A DNA stretch of 64,000 bases from Hyphomicrobiales bacterium (lineage in GTDB: Bacteria > Pseudomonadota > Alphaproteobacteria > Rhizobiales > Rhizobiaceae): positions 54,294 to 118,293 of the forward strand of contig UCEY01000010.1 of NCBI GenBank assembly GCA_900471605.1. The letters run 5' to 3'. Below the pieces are notes generated by a model. That model saw nothing but the letters and a program-made list of their open reading frames with translations. It made no database searches and had not been told where the DNA came from. The position numbers were made by a program, and so were the translations under genes. The number at the start of each line of letters is the position of its first letter. Position 1 is the first letter of the stretch. Positions 44,306 to 52,883 of the stretch are shown in pieces.

Positions 44306-44362
44306 ATGTGTCCGCTCCCTCCGCAACGTCTCTTCCCACGCGCGAGAGGGCGCTGCTAGATA

Positions 44363-45451
44363 ATGCCTATGAACCGACGAAAATTTCTGAAATGGTCCGG
44401 CATCGGTGCGATCGCCGCCCTCGTGGGCGGGTTCGCGGCAAGGGGAGCCATGGCTGCCAACAAATATTACTCCGGTCCGGTCTCCGATCACTTCGACGGG
44501 ACGTATTTCTTCAATCCGGGCGGCGAAGACCCGCGCGGCGGTCTTGATCTGCTGCGCTGGAAGCTCGGCGGCAACAACATCGCCTGGCCGGCGAGTTTTC
44601 CGAGCCCGTTTCCGCAGGTGGTGCCGGAAAGCCGCGTCTCGGGCGATCGGCTGACCGTCACCATGATCGGCCACGCCGCGATGCTGATCCAGGTCGCCGG
44701 CCTCAACATCCTGACCGATCCGGTCTGGGACGATCGCGCCAGCCCGGTGCGTTTCGCCGGTCCGAAACGGGTCAATCCGCCCGGCATCCGCGTCGGCGAT
44801 CTGCCGCCGATCGATGTCGTGCTCGTCACTCACAATCACTACGATCACATGGACCTCGAAACCCTCTGGGTTCTGCAGGGCCGCGACAAGCCGCATTTCA
44901 TCACGCCGCTCGGCAACGACTCGCTGATCCGGTCGCGTATCGAGGATGCAAAGATCACGGTGATGGATTGGGGCGGCCGCGGGGAGATCGCCCCCGGCAT
45001 CGTCCTCCATTGCGAACCCTGCCATCACTGGTCGGCGCGTGGCGTCGGCGACCGGCGCATGGCGCTATGGGCCGCCTTCGTCTTCGAAACCCCGGCCGGC
45101 AAGATCTACCATATCGGCGATACCGGCTTCCACCAGGGCATCAATTATCGCGCTGCCCGCGAAAAACACGGGGCCTTCCGGCTCGCCAACCTGCCGTTCG
45201 GCGCTTACGAACCGCGCTGGTTCATGCAGGCGCAGCACCAGAACCCGGACGAGGCGGTAGAGGGCATGCTTCTCTGCGACGCGGCTTTCGTCGCCGGCCA
45301 TCATTGGGGCACGTTCAATCTCACCGACGAAGGGATCGAGCAGCCGTTGCAAGCACTTCATGCCGCTCTCGACGCACGCCGCATTTCCCGCGACCGTTTC
45401 CGGCCGATGCGGCCGGGCGAAGTCTTCGAAGTGCCGGCGATTTCCGTCTGA
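44363..45451 (+). CDS. Tat-exported metallo-beta-lactamase-fold hydrolase (NAPE-PLD-like)
   Basis: Periplasmic metallohydrolase, 362 residues. The signal MNRRKFLKWSGIGAIAALVG is a clear twin-arginine type. The zinc ligands are in VVLVTHNHYDHMDLETLW (HxHxDH), CEPCHHWSARG, YHIGDTGFHQG and VAGHHWGTF. The WVLQGRDKPHFITPLGN region matches proteins similar to N-acylphosphatidylethanolamine phospholipase D, so a phosphodiester or amide substrate is possible but not shown. ATG 44363 or 44369 may be the start. It is followed by the candidate iron-responsive operator of the next operon. Confidence 0.85.
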   Translation: MPMNRRKFLKWSGIGAIAALVGGFAARGAMAANKYYSGPVSDHFDGTYFFNPGGEDPRGGLDLLRWKLGGNNIAWPASFPSPFPQVVPESRVSGDRLTVTMIGHAAMLIQVAGLNILTDPVWDDRASPVRFAGPKRVNPPGIRVGDLPPIDVVLVTHNHYDHMDLETLWVLQGRDKPHFITPLGNDSLIRSRIEDAKITVMDWGGRGEIAPGIVLHCEPCHHWSARGVGDRRMALWAAFVFETPAGKIYHIGDTGFHQGINYRAAREKHGAFRLANLPFGAYEPRWFMQAQHQNPDEAVEGMLLCDAAFVAGHHWGTFNLTDEGIEQPLQALHAALDARRISRDRFRPMRPGEVFEVPAISV

Positions 45452-45555
45452 GCATGCCGGGACTGTTGCGGAAACGCGACAAATCTGCCCCGATCAGCGA
45501 AAATTTCAGTCTCGGCCGTGGGCAGGTGCTCGGTTATTCAAGGCGCTGATTTTGC

Positions 45556-45588
45556 ATAAAAACATGAATTTTCTAATCATGTTTTTAT
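45556..45588 (+). promoter_or_regulatory. Candidate RirA iron-responsive operator ahead of the sigma factor gene
   Basis: ATAAAAACATGA and TCATGTTTTTAT are a perfect 12-bp inverted repeat with a 9-base spacer. Its core is TGA-N9-TCA, the consensus reported for RirA iron-responsive operators in Rhizobium. It is 105 bases after the MBL-fold gene and about 110 before the sigma gene. The A- and T-flanks also allow a terminator reading. Confidence 0.65.
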
Positions 45589-45694
45589 CATCCTCCTTGG
45601 ATTCATTCCAAATCATTGATGTTGAATCATTTTTTAGGCGGCGCTAAACGCCGACCGATTGGTCGGGCAGGTCCCGGCCGCGGGGTTTAAGGAC

Positions 45695-46225
45695 TTGGAC
45701 ATCAGCCTAATCGAACAATTGCAGCAGACCGAGGAGGGGAAGCTGCGGCGGTTCTTTCTTCGGCGTCTGCGCAACAGGGAGGATGCAGCGGATGCCACAC
45801 AGGAGACCTTTCTGCGGCTTTTGACAACGTCGCCGAAGGAGGATCTGCGCAATCCGCATGCCTACCTCTTTCAGGTCGCCCGGTCCGTCGCCCATGGCAT
45901 CACCGCGCGGCTGATGCGCGACAGCGCGCTTTTTGCGGAAGAGCTGGACCAGACGCAAGTCGCCGACGAAGCGCCGAGCCCGGAGCGGGTGGTGGCCGCC
46001 CGCCAGCAGCTCGGGATTCTGATCGAAACGATTTCCGCGCTGCCGCCGAAATGCCGGGTCGTATTCGTGCTCAGCCGGCTCGAAGGGCTTTCCAACGGGG
46101 AGATAGCGGAGAAGCTCGGTATTTCCCGGAATATGGTTGAAAAACACATCATCCGTGCACTCATGGCTTGCCGTCAGGCGCGCCTTGCGGCATTGCCTCC
46201 GGCCGGGGGAAATGCATATGACTAA
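45695..46225 (+). CDS. ECF RNA polymerase sigma factor, FecI type
   Basis: Iron-starvation-type ECF sigma factor, about 176 residues. Region 2 shows FFLRRLRNREDAADATQETF and LRLL; region 4 shows LPPKCRVVFVLSRLEGLSNG and EIAEKLGISRNMVEKHIIRA. It should direct transcription of the receptor operon after release by the FecR-like protein. The start is uncertain: no ATG exists before the conserved part. TTG at 45695 (LDISLIEQ) fits FecI-type N-termini, while TTG at 45659 is also in frame. The 3' end overlaps fecR by eight bases. The upstream TGA-N9-TCA palindrome suggests iron repression. Confidence 0.87.
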   Translation: MDISLIEQLQQTEEGKLRRFFLRRLRNREDAADATQETFLRLLTTSPKEDLRNPHAYLFQVARSVAHGITARLMRDSALFAEELDQTQVADEAPSPERVVAARQQLGILIETISALPPKCRVVFVLSRLEGLSNGEIAEKLGISRNMVEKHIIRALMACRQARLAALPPAGGNAYD

Positions 46226-47147
46226 TATTTCGGATAAGGCCCGCGAAGACGCGATTGCGGAGGAAGCGGCCGGCTGGGTGGCGCGTCTCGGATCCCGGGA
46301 CGCGACGGAAGCGGACCGCCGCCGCTTCGAATTCTGGAAAATGCAGGATCCGGCACATGCCGCGGCCTTCGAGGAGATGAGCGCGCTCTGGGGCGATCTC
46401 GCCTCGGTGCCAAAAACGGTTGCCCCGCGCCGGCGCCGCATGGTCGGCGGCGGCATGGCCGCCTTGCTTCTGATGGGCTGTCTTGGCGTTGTCGCCAACG
46501 ATACCGGCCTCGTCGCCTGGTATCGTTCGGATTTCTACACGCCGGTCGGCGTCGTCAAGCGCATCGACCTCGACGACGGATCGGTGGTGACGCTCAATAC
46601 CGATAGCGCCATCCAGGTGCGATACGGCCAGACGGAACGCCGGATCGTGCTTCTGCGCGGCGAAGCCTTTTTCGACGTCACTCCGAACCCGGCGCGGCCT
46701 TTCGTCGTCAGCGGCAACGAAGCGCAGGCGATCGCGCTCGGCACCCATTATGCGGTGCGGGTCGGCGACTATGACGAGGTCATGGTGGAAGAGGGGCATG
46801 TCGCGGTCACTTCCGGTTCGCAGCGTGCGGTGCTCGATGCCGGCGGCACGGCGAAGCTCGGTGCCGAGGGGCGCCTGGTGACCGGCTCCGGCGACGTCGC
46901 CAACCTGACGAGCTGGCGCGGCGGCAAGCTGGTCTTTTCCGGCCTGCCGCTCGGCGAGGTGCTCGACCGGATCGGCCGTTACCAGCACGGACGCATCGTC
47001 GTGCTCGACGACCAGGCTGCGCAGCTGCGGGTCAGCGGCGTGTTCGCCGCAAATGACATCGACCAGACGTTCGCCGCCTTGCAGGAGAGCCTGCCGATCC
47101 GCATCATCCGGCTTTCCGACTGGGTCACGCTGGTCCGTTCGCGCTGA
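46218..47147 (+). CDS. FecR-family anti-sigma factor/signal transducer
   Basis: Inner-membrane regulator, 309 residues. A cytoplasmic N-terminal DUF4880-like part (AIAEEAAGWVARLGSRDATE then ADRRRFEFWKMQDPAHAAAF) binds the sigma factor. One membrane helix (about 77-97, GGGMAALLLMGCLGVVAN) leads to the periplasmic FecR domain (VKRIDLDDGSVVTLNTDSAI, VLLRGEAFFDVTPNPARPFV) and a C-terminal STN-like part (LVFSGLPLGEVLDRIGRYQH). GGGGA precedes ATG 46218 by seven bases. It should relay occupancy of the receptor to the sigma factor. Confidence 0.9.
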   Translation: MTNISDKAREDAIAEEAAGWVARLGSRDATEADRRRFEFWKMQDPAHAAAFEEMSALWGDLASVPKTVAPRRRRMVGGGMAALLLMGCLGVVANDTGLVAWYRSDFYTPVGVVKRIDLDDGSVVTLNTDSAIQVRYGQTERRIVLLRGEAFFDVTPNPARPFVVSGNEAQAIALGTHYAVRVGDYDEVMVEEGHVAVTSGSQRAVLDAGGTAKLGAEGRLVTGSGDVANLTSWRGGKLVFSGLPLGEVLDRIGRYQHGRIVVLDDQAAQLRVSGVFAANDIDQTFAALQESLPIRIIRLSDWVTLVRSR

Positions 47148-47167
47148 GAACTGCCCGATCAAAAAAT

Positions 47168-47182
47168 TGAGTGTTAAAATCA
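47168..47182 (+). promoter_or_regulatory. Candidate RirA iron-responsive operator ahead of the TonB receptor gene
   Basis: TGAGTGTTAAAATCA fits TGA-N9-TCA exactly and lies in the 138-base gap between the FecR-like and receptor genes, about 104 bases before the receptor ATG. The flanks are AT-rich. It is a single short match and would be weak evidence alone, but a better copy lies ahead of the sigma gene of the same cluster. Confidence 0.5.
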
Positions 47183-47285
47183 TCTTTTTTCGAAAACCGA
47201 CGTCAGGAGGTGGAGCCCTCTTCCACTCATAGCCATCAGGGGCCGCGATGAGAGCGGTCATGATGTTTGAGTACAGGGGGTCGAC

Positions 47286-49829
47286 ATGAGTTTGACGGGA
47301 CCGCGTTTTTCGCGGCATGTCCGGGTGGCGCTGGCGGGCGCATCCTTGCTGGGCGGCATGGCACCGGCCAAAGCGCAACAACCGGCGCAAGGTGTCCAGT
47401 CACAGCAGGTCGCCATTTCCATTCCGGCCGGACCGCTTGAAAACGCACTTCTTGCACTGGGCCGCCAGACCGACCTGCGTCTCGTCTATCGCAGCGAAAT
47501 CACCTCGGGCAAGACCACAGCAGGCGTGACCGGTTCGCTGACACCGTCTGCCGCCCTGTCGCGACTGCTCTCGGGGACCGGGATCTCCCATCGGATCAAC
47601 GGAAATACCGTAACGCTCGAGGCCGGCACTTCGGCGGCGGGCATGCCGGACCCGGCAGACGATACGACGCTCAAGCCGATCGTGCTGCGGGACGGTGGCA
47701 ACGGCTATGCGGCCGACGCGCCTTACGAGACGGCGGGCTCGACGAGCTATATATCGTCCGAGCAGATCCAGCGTTTTCGCGGTTCAAGCGCCGGCGATGT
47801 ATTCAAGAACGTGCCGGGCGTCATTTCGGCCAGCAATCACAGCAGCGGCTCAGTCAACGTCAATATCCGGGGCTTGCAGGGCCAGAACCGCGTTCGGGTT
47901 GCGATCGACGGTACGCAGCAGACAACGACCACCTGGCGCGGTTACGGCGGCGTCGACGACCGCACCTATATCGATCCGGACCTGATCGGCGGCGTCGGAA
48001 TTTCCAAGGGACCGACGGGTGGCGCGGTGGGTGCCGGCGTCAATGGCGGCGTGGTCGAGATCACCACGTTGAAAGCCAAGGATATCGTCGAGGACGGCAA
48101 GCAATATGGCGGCCGCATCAAGATCGGCGCCCAGGACAACACGACGAAGGATTTTGCGGTCAATTCCTATGACCAGCAGACGGATTCCGCCGAATTCTTC
48201 GATTTCACCAATGGTTCGGGTAGCTTCGCGATTGGCACGGTGCAGGACAATTTCGATTTCGTCATCGCCGGCGCCCGCCGCTATCGCGGCAACTATTTCG
48301 CCGGCAAGCACGGCAAGAACTATTACGAGTTCCAGGGCAGCAACCAGTTCCTCTCGCGTACTAAGCAGGGCGAGGAGGTCTTCAACTCGTCCAATGAATC
48401 CACCTCGTTTCTCGCCAAGGGTACGCTTCGCTTCGACGACGACCAGAGCCTGGAACTGGGATATATCCGCTATGAAAGCCAGTTCGGCCAGATCATGACC
48501 TCGCTTCTGACCTCCGGAGACAACACATTCCGGCAGGCACCGCTATCCGATGTCACGACTGACACGTTCACCAGCCGTTATCGCTATAATCCGAGTGACC
48601 TGATCGACCTGAAGGTCAATGCCTGGCTGAGCATCGTCGATCAGAACTCCATGTCGACCGGTCTGGGCCTATACTACCCGCAGTTCAACATCATACCGGG
48701 TGACGATCCCCGCTACGCCATGACCCATACCTGGGGCGGCGACATTTCGAACACGAGCCTGTTCGACACGGAATACGGACCATTCAAGGCCAATTACGGT
48801 GTGTCCTACCTCCTAGAGGATATGGATTCCAGGCGCTATGTTAGCCGCAGTCATACAACCGACCGGGGTGTCCAGATGAACCCCAGCATCGGCAACCGGT
48901 CGATCGCTAGCGTGTTCACCGACGGCCAGTGGGAGGCGACCGACTGGCTGACCCTTAATGCCGGGCTGCGCTATGACGGTTACTGGATGAACGACAAGGG
49001 TATCGAATCCAGGACCGGCATCCGCCACAAGGAAGGCGGCCGGTTCAACCCGTCCGTCAGCGCCATCGTGGAGCCGGTCAAAGGGCTGCAGTTCTACGCG
49101 CTTTATGCCGAAGGCATGCGCCCGCCGACCATGCGCGAAACGATGGGGAATGACGGCAACGTCATCCAGAACCCCTATCTGAAGCCCGAGGTCTCGAAGA
49201 ACTGGGAGGTCGGCATCAACTACAGCAAGGATGGCCTGTTGCTCGCCGACGACGCGTTGCGCCTCAAGCTGTCCTATTTCAACAACAACTACACCGACTA
49301 TATTTCCCGCGTGCCGTCCAATGCAGGGCCGGGCCAGCCGGTCTTCACCTTCGACAATCTCAGGAGCACCCGTTTCTCCGGTATCGAAATCTCCGGCTCC
49401 TACGAGGCCGGCCCGTTCTTCAGCGAAGGATCGGTGACCAAGTATCTGAACTACGAGTTCTGCCGCACCCTTTCCACCTGCTCGGACACGACCGTGTCGA
49501 TGGACTATGCCGCCAACCACATGCCGCCCGAAATCATGGCAAGCCTGACGCTCGGCCTGCGCCTGTTCGACGACAGGCTGAGTTTTGGCACCCGCTTCAC
49601 GCACGGCGGCGCGCGCCTGTCGCCGGTCACGCAGGAAGCCCGGATGTATACGGGCATGTGGATTCCCTATACGACCGTCGATGCGTTCGCCACCTACAAG
49701 ATCACCGACCACTTGACGTTCGATCTCCAGGCGGAGAACCTGACGGATCGATTTTACGTGGATGCGCTCGACGGGTTCACGCCCGCTCCCGGCCGAACAA
49801 TCCGAGCGTTCCTGACGGCCAAATTCTAA
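47286..49829 (+). CDS. TonB-dependent heme/hemoprotein receptor with STN signalling domain
   Basis: Outer-membrane receptor of 847 residues. After a signal peptide (about 1-30), an N-terminal secretin/TonB short domain (AISIPAGPLENALLALGRQT to HRINGNTVTLEAG, about 40-115) marks a receptor that signals through FecR. The plug contains GDVFKNVPGVISASNHSSGS and VNVNIRGLQGQNRVRVAIDG. The barrel has the heme-receptor-like MRPPTMRETMGNDGNVIQNP with YLKPE (FRAP/NPNL region) and ends RTIRAFLTAKF with terminal Phe. The neighbouring heme oxygenase supports heme as the cargo; it could be heme bound to a protein. GGGGG is upstream of the ATG. Confidence 0.9.
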   Translation: MSLTGPRFSRHVRVALAGASLLGGMAPAKAQQPAQGVQSQQVAISIPAGPLENALLALGRQTDLRLVYRSEITSGKTTAGVTGSLTPSAALSRLLSGTGISHRINGNTVTLEAGTSAAGMPDPADDTTLKPIVLRDGGNGYAADAPYETAGSTSYISSEQIQRFRGSSAGDVFKNVPGVISASNHSSGSVNVNIRGLQGQNRVRVAIDGTQQTTTTWRGYGGVDDRTYIDPDLIGGVGISKGPTGGAVGAGVNGGVVEITTLKAKDIVEDGKQYGGRIKIGAQDNTTKDFAVNSYDQQTDSAEFFDFTNGSGSFAIGTVQDNFDFVIAGARRYRGNYFAGKHGKNYYEFQGSNQFLSRTKQGEEVFNSSNESTSFLAKGTLRFDDDQSLELGYIRYESQFGQIMTSLLTSGDNTFRQAPLSDVTTDTFTSRYRYNPSDLIDLKVNAWLSIVDQNSMSTGLGLYYPQFNIIPGDDPRYAMTHTWGGDISNTSLFDTEYGPFKANYGVSYLLEDMDSRRYVSRSHTTDRGVQMNPSIGNRSIASVFTDGQWEATDWLTLNAGLRYDGYWMNDKGIESRTGIRHKEGGRFNPSVSAIVEPVKGLQFYALYAEGMRPPTMRETMGNDGNVIQNPYLKPEVSKNWEVGINYSKDGLLLADDALRLKLSYFNNNYTDYISRVPSNAGPGQPVFTFDNLRSTRFSGIEISGSYEAGPFFSEGSVTKYLNYEFCRTLSTCSDTTVSMDYAANHMPPEIMASLTLGLRLFDDRLSFGTRFTHGGARLSPVTQEARMYTGMWIPYTTVDAFATYKITDHLTFDLQAENLTDRFYVDALDGFTPAPGRTIRAFLTAKF

Positions 49830-49857
49830 AACATATAAGCATCCGGACATTGCACCC

Positions 49858-50448
49858 ATGCAGATCGAACTTCAGACATCCGCCGCCCAGACCCGCATCC
49901 AGCGCCTCAAGGCCCTGACCGACGCCACCCATGAGCGTCTCGACAAGCGCATCATGGCGGCCGATCCTTTTGCCAGCCGTGAGCGCTACGCTCTGTTCCT
50001 CGCCGTGCAGCACCATTTCCACGCCGATGTCGATCCGCTGTTTACCGATCCGCAGCTCAATCGCCTCGTGCCCGATCTTCCGAACCGCGTCCGGCTTGAA
50101 GCGCTGCGGCAGGATATTTTCGATGTCACCGGCAAGGTGCCGCCGGTGCTTACCGCCGGAACGGGCGGACTGGGCATCCCGGCTGCACTCGGCTGGCTTT
50201 ATGTCGCCGAAGGCTCGAACCTCGGCGCCGCGTTCCTCCTAAAGCAGGCGGCAAGGCTCGGTCTTTCGGAAGAATTCGGCGCCCGCCATCTTGCAGGCCA
50301 TCCTGCCGGCCGCGGCCTGCACTGGCGCACCTTCGTCGCGGCCTTCAACGGGTTCGACATGTCCGAGGCAGAGGAAATGGACATGGCCGAAGGCGCCAAG
50401 GCGGCGTTCCGGCGGGTGCATGCGCTGGTGGACGAGTTTTTCGTTTGA
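49858..50448 (+). CDS. Biliverdin-producing heme oxygenase
   Basis: Cytosolic heme-degrading enzyme, 196 residues. The proximal His is in [16 protein letters not shown] (His-25). The distal helix shows [20 protein letters not shown] with the flexible Gly pattern. [20 protein letters not shown] is also typical of the HemO/HmuO group. It releases iron from heme imported by the receptor encoded 28 bases upstream, so the two are probably co-transcribed. A bacteriophytochrome-linked role (BphO) is less likely because no phytochrome gene is near. The ribosome site is weak. Confidence 0.87.
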   Translation: MQIELQTSAAQTRIQRLKALTDATHERLDKRIMAADPFASRERYALFLAVQHHFHADVDPLFTDPQLNRLVPDLPNRVRLEALRQDIFDVTGKVPPVLTAGTGGLGIPAALGWLYVAEGSNLGAAFLLKQAARLGLSEEFGARHLAGHPAGRGLHWRTFVAAFNGFDMSEAEEMDMAEGAKAAFRRVHALVDEFFV

Positions 50449-50671
50449 GGGGATCCACAAGCGGCGCATTCCAAAGTTGCCACCAGCTTATCCTCTTGTG
50501 CTCCGCCCTCGTAGCCATGCCCATCATTTTGCTCTGTGCGCGGTATTCCGAGACAAGCGCGGCCTGTCGCCACGCCGAGGGCTATCCCCACGCCCCCCAC
50601 TGGTAATTCCTCGCCTTTTCCGCCATATACAGCCGGATAAGCGGGCATCCGGCCCGGAATGGATCGATGTC

Positions 50672-51589
50672 ATGACGGAACTGGTGGAATTCGCGCGGAT
50701 GAACGGGCTTGGCAACAAGATCCTGGTCGTCGACATGCGTGGGCGCACCGACTGGGTGACGCCGCAGGCCGCGATCGCGCTCAATGCCGATCCGGCCACC
50801 CAGTTCGACCAGATCATGGCGATCCACGATCCGAAGGCTCAAGGCACCGACGCCTGGATCGACATCCTCAATTCCGACGGTTCGAAGGCGCAGGCCTGCG
50901 GCAACGGCACGCGCTGCGTCGTGCAGGCGCTTAGCTCCGAGACCGGCCGCAAGACGTTTACCTTCCAGACGGTCGCCGGCATCCTCAATGCGGTCGAGCA
51001 CGAGGACGGCACGATTTCGGTCGATATGGGCACGCCGGTGTTCGAATGGGACCGCATTCCGCTGGCGGAAGAATTTTTCGATACCGGCCGGATCGAGCTG
51101 CAGATCGGCCCGATCGACGCGCCGGTCCTGCATTCTCCTTCGGCCATGTCGATGGGCAACCCGCATGCCGTCTTCTGGGTCGACCGTGATCCGATGAGCT
51201 TCGATCTCGAACGGTTCGGCCCGCTCCTGGAAAACCATCCGATCTTCCCGGAAAAGGCCAATATCACCCTGGCGCAGGTCACGTCCAATTCGTCGCTGCG
51301 CACCCGCACCTGGGAACGCGGCGCCGGCCTGACGCTCGCCTGCGGTTCGGCCGCCTGCGCTGCCGCCGTTTCCGCCGCCCGCACCGGGCGCACCGGCCGC
51401 ACCGTGACGATCGACGTCGCCTCCAGCCCGGTCCGCCAGCCGCTCACCATCGAGTGGCGGGCAGACGATCACGTCGTCATGACCGGGCCTGCCGAATGGG
51501 AATGGTCCGGCAAGGTCGATCCGCAGAACGGCGGCTTCACCCGCGACCGGGAGACTGGCTCCGGCGAGCCCGAGGCTAGGGTCAGTTGA
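50672..51589 (+). CDS. dapF: Diaminopimelate epimerase
   Basis: Converts LL- to meso-diaminopimelate for lysine and peptidoglycan. 305 residues. It starts with the substrate loop [19 protein letters not shown]. The two catalytic Cys residues are in [15 protein letters not shown] and [21 protein letters not shown]... and [13 protein letters not shown] is also diagnostic. ATG 50672 is chosen just before the conserved start; the open frame runs back to 50291 through the heme oxygenase gene. The TGA stop overlaps the TTG start of mtaB by four bases. Confidence 0.94.
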   Translation: MTELVEFARMNGLGNKILVVDMRGRTDWVTPQAAIALNADPATQFDQIMAIHDPKAQGTDAWIDILNSDGSKAQACGNGTRCVVQALSSETGRKTFTFQTVAGILNAVEHEDGTISVDMGTPVFEWDRIPLAEEFFDTGRIELQIGPIDAPVLHSPSAMSMGNPHAVFWVDRDPMSFDLERFGPLLENHPIFPEKANITLAQVTSNSSLRTRTWERGAGLTLACGSAACAAAVSAARTGRTGRTVTIDVASSPVRQPLTIEWRADDHVVMTGPAEWEWSGKVDPQNGGFTRDRETGSGEPEARVS

Positions 51590-52866
51590 GCGGCGTCGAG
51601 GTCATCACCTTCGGCTGTCGGCTCAATACCTATGAATCGGAAGTGATGCGGGCGGAGGCGGAAAAGGCCGGGCTCAACAATGCCATCCTGGTCAATACCT
51701 GCGCCGTGACCGGCGAGGCCGTGCGCCAGGCCCGTCAGGCGATCCGCCGGGCGCGCCGCGAAAACCCGCATGCGCGCATCATCGTCACCGGTTGCGCCGC
51801 CCAGACGGAAAAAGACACCTTTGCCGGCATGGGCGAGGTCGATGCGGTGCTCGGCAACGAGGAAAAGCTGAAAAGTGCCTCCTACCGGGCGCTGCCGGAT
51901 TTCGGCGTCTCGGCGGAAGAGAAGCTGCGCGTCAACGACATCATGAGCGTGCGCGCCACCGCGCCGCAGATGGTCAGGCATATCGATGGCCATGTGCGCG
52001 CCTTCATCCAGGTGCAGAACGGCTGCGATCACCGCTGCACCTTCTGCATCATCCCCTATGGCCGCGGCAATTCCCGCTCTGTGCCGATGGGTGCCGTGGT
52101 CGAGCAGGCCCGCAAGCTTGTCGAAGGCGGCTATCGCGAAATCGTGCTGACCGGCGTCGATGCCACCAGCTATGGCGCCGACCTTCCGGGCCAGCCGTCG
52201 CTCGGGATTCTCGCCAAGACGCTGCTCAAACAGGTGCCGGAGATCCTGCGCCTGCGCCTCTCCTCGATCGACAGCATCGAGGCGGACAGGCATCTCTGGG
52301 ACCTGATCGCCGACGAGCCGCGATTCATGCCGCATCTGCACCTGTCGCTGCAGCATGGCGACGACATGATCCTGAAGCGGATGAAGCGCCGCCATTCGCG
52401 GGCAGAGGCGCTCGCCTTCACCGAACAGGCGCGGCGGCTGAGGCCCGGGATCGCTTTCGGAGCGGACATGATCGCCGGTTTCCCGACCGAGACGGAAGAG
52501 ATGTTCGAGAATGCCGCGACGATGGCGGAAGAGGCGGGGATTTCCTTCCTGCACGTCTTCCCGTACAGCCCGCGGCCGGGCACGCCCGCGGCCCGCATGC
52601 CGCAGGTCGACCGGGCGCTGGTCAAGGATCGCGCCGCGCGGCTGCGGGGGCGGGGGGACGCGCTCTATCGCGCCCATCTCGACCGCATGGTCGGCACCGA
52701 GCAGGCGATCGTCGTCGAGAACAACGGCATGGCGCATACGGAAAACTTTTCGCTGGTAGCCGTGCCCGGTTTTGTTCCGCGCGCGTTGAAGCGCGTTATG
52801 TTGACGGGCCATAACGGCAAACATCTGGAAATGCAGGTCGCGTCCGTCCCATCCCGGGCGGCGTAA
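51586..52866 (+). CDS. mtaB: tRNA N6-threonylcarbamoyladenosine(37) methylthiotransferase MtaB
   Basis: Radical SAM enzyme that adds the 2-methylthio group to t6A37 of tRNA. 426 residues. The N-terminal cluster Cys residues are in [27 protein letters not shown] and [11 protein letters not shown]. The radical SAM motif is [40 protein letters not shown] and [18 protein letters not shown] follow, with a C-terminal TRAM-like part. The sequence GCRLN (rather than GCQMN of MiaB) supports MtaB. The start is TTG at 51586, overlapping the dapF stop, so translation is coupled. ftsY begins 17 bases later. Confidence 0.93.
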   Translation: MSGVEVITFGCRLNTYESEVMRAEAEKAGLNNAILVNTCAVTGEAVRQARQAIRRARRENPHARIIVTGCAAQTEKDTFAGMGEVDAVLGNEEKLKSASYRALPDFGVSAEEKLRVNDIMSVRATAPQMVRHIDGHVRAFIQVQNGCDHRCTFCIIPYGRGNSRSVPMGAVVEQARKLVEGGYREIVLTGVDATSYGADLPGQPSLGILAKTLLKQVPEILRLRLSSIDSIEADRHLWDLIADEPRFMPHLHLSLQHGDDMILKRMKRRHSRAEALAFTEQARRLRPGIAFGADMIAGFPTETEEMFENAATMAEEAGISFLHVFPYSPRPGTPAARMPQVDRALVKDRAARLRGRGDALYRAHLDRMVGTEQAIVVENNGMAHTENFSLVAVPGFVPRALKRVMLTGHNGKHLEMQVASVPSRAA

Positions 52867-52883
52867 CCGGAACGGGTTCTCTC

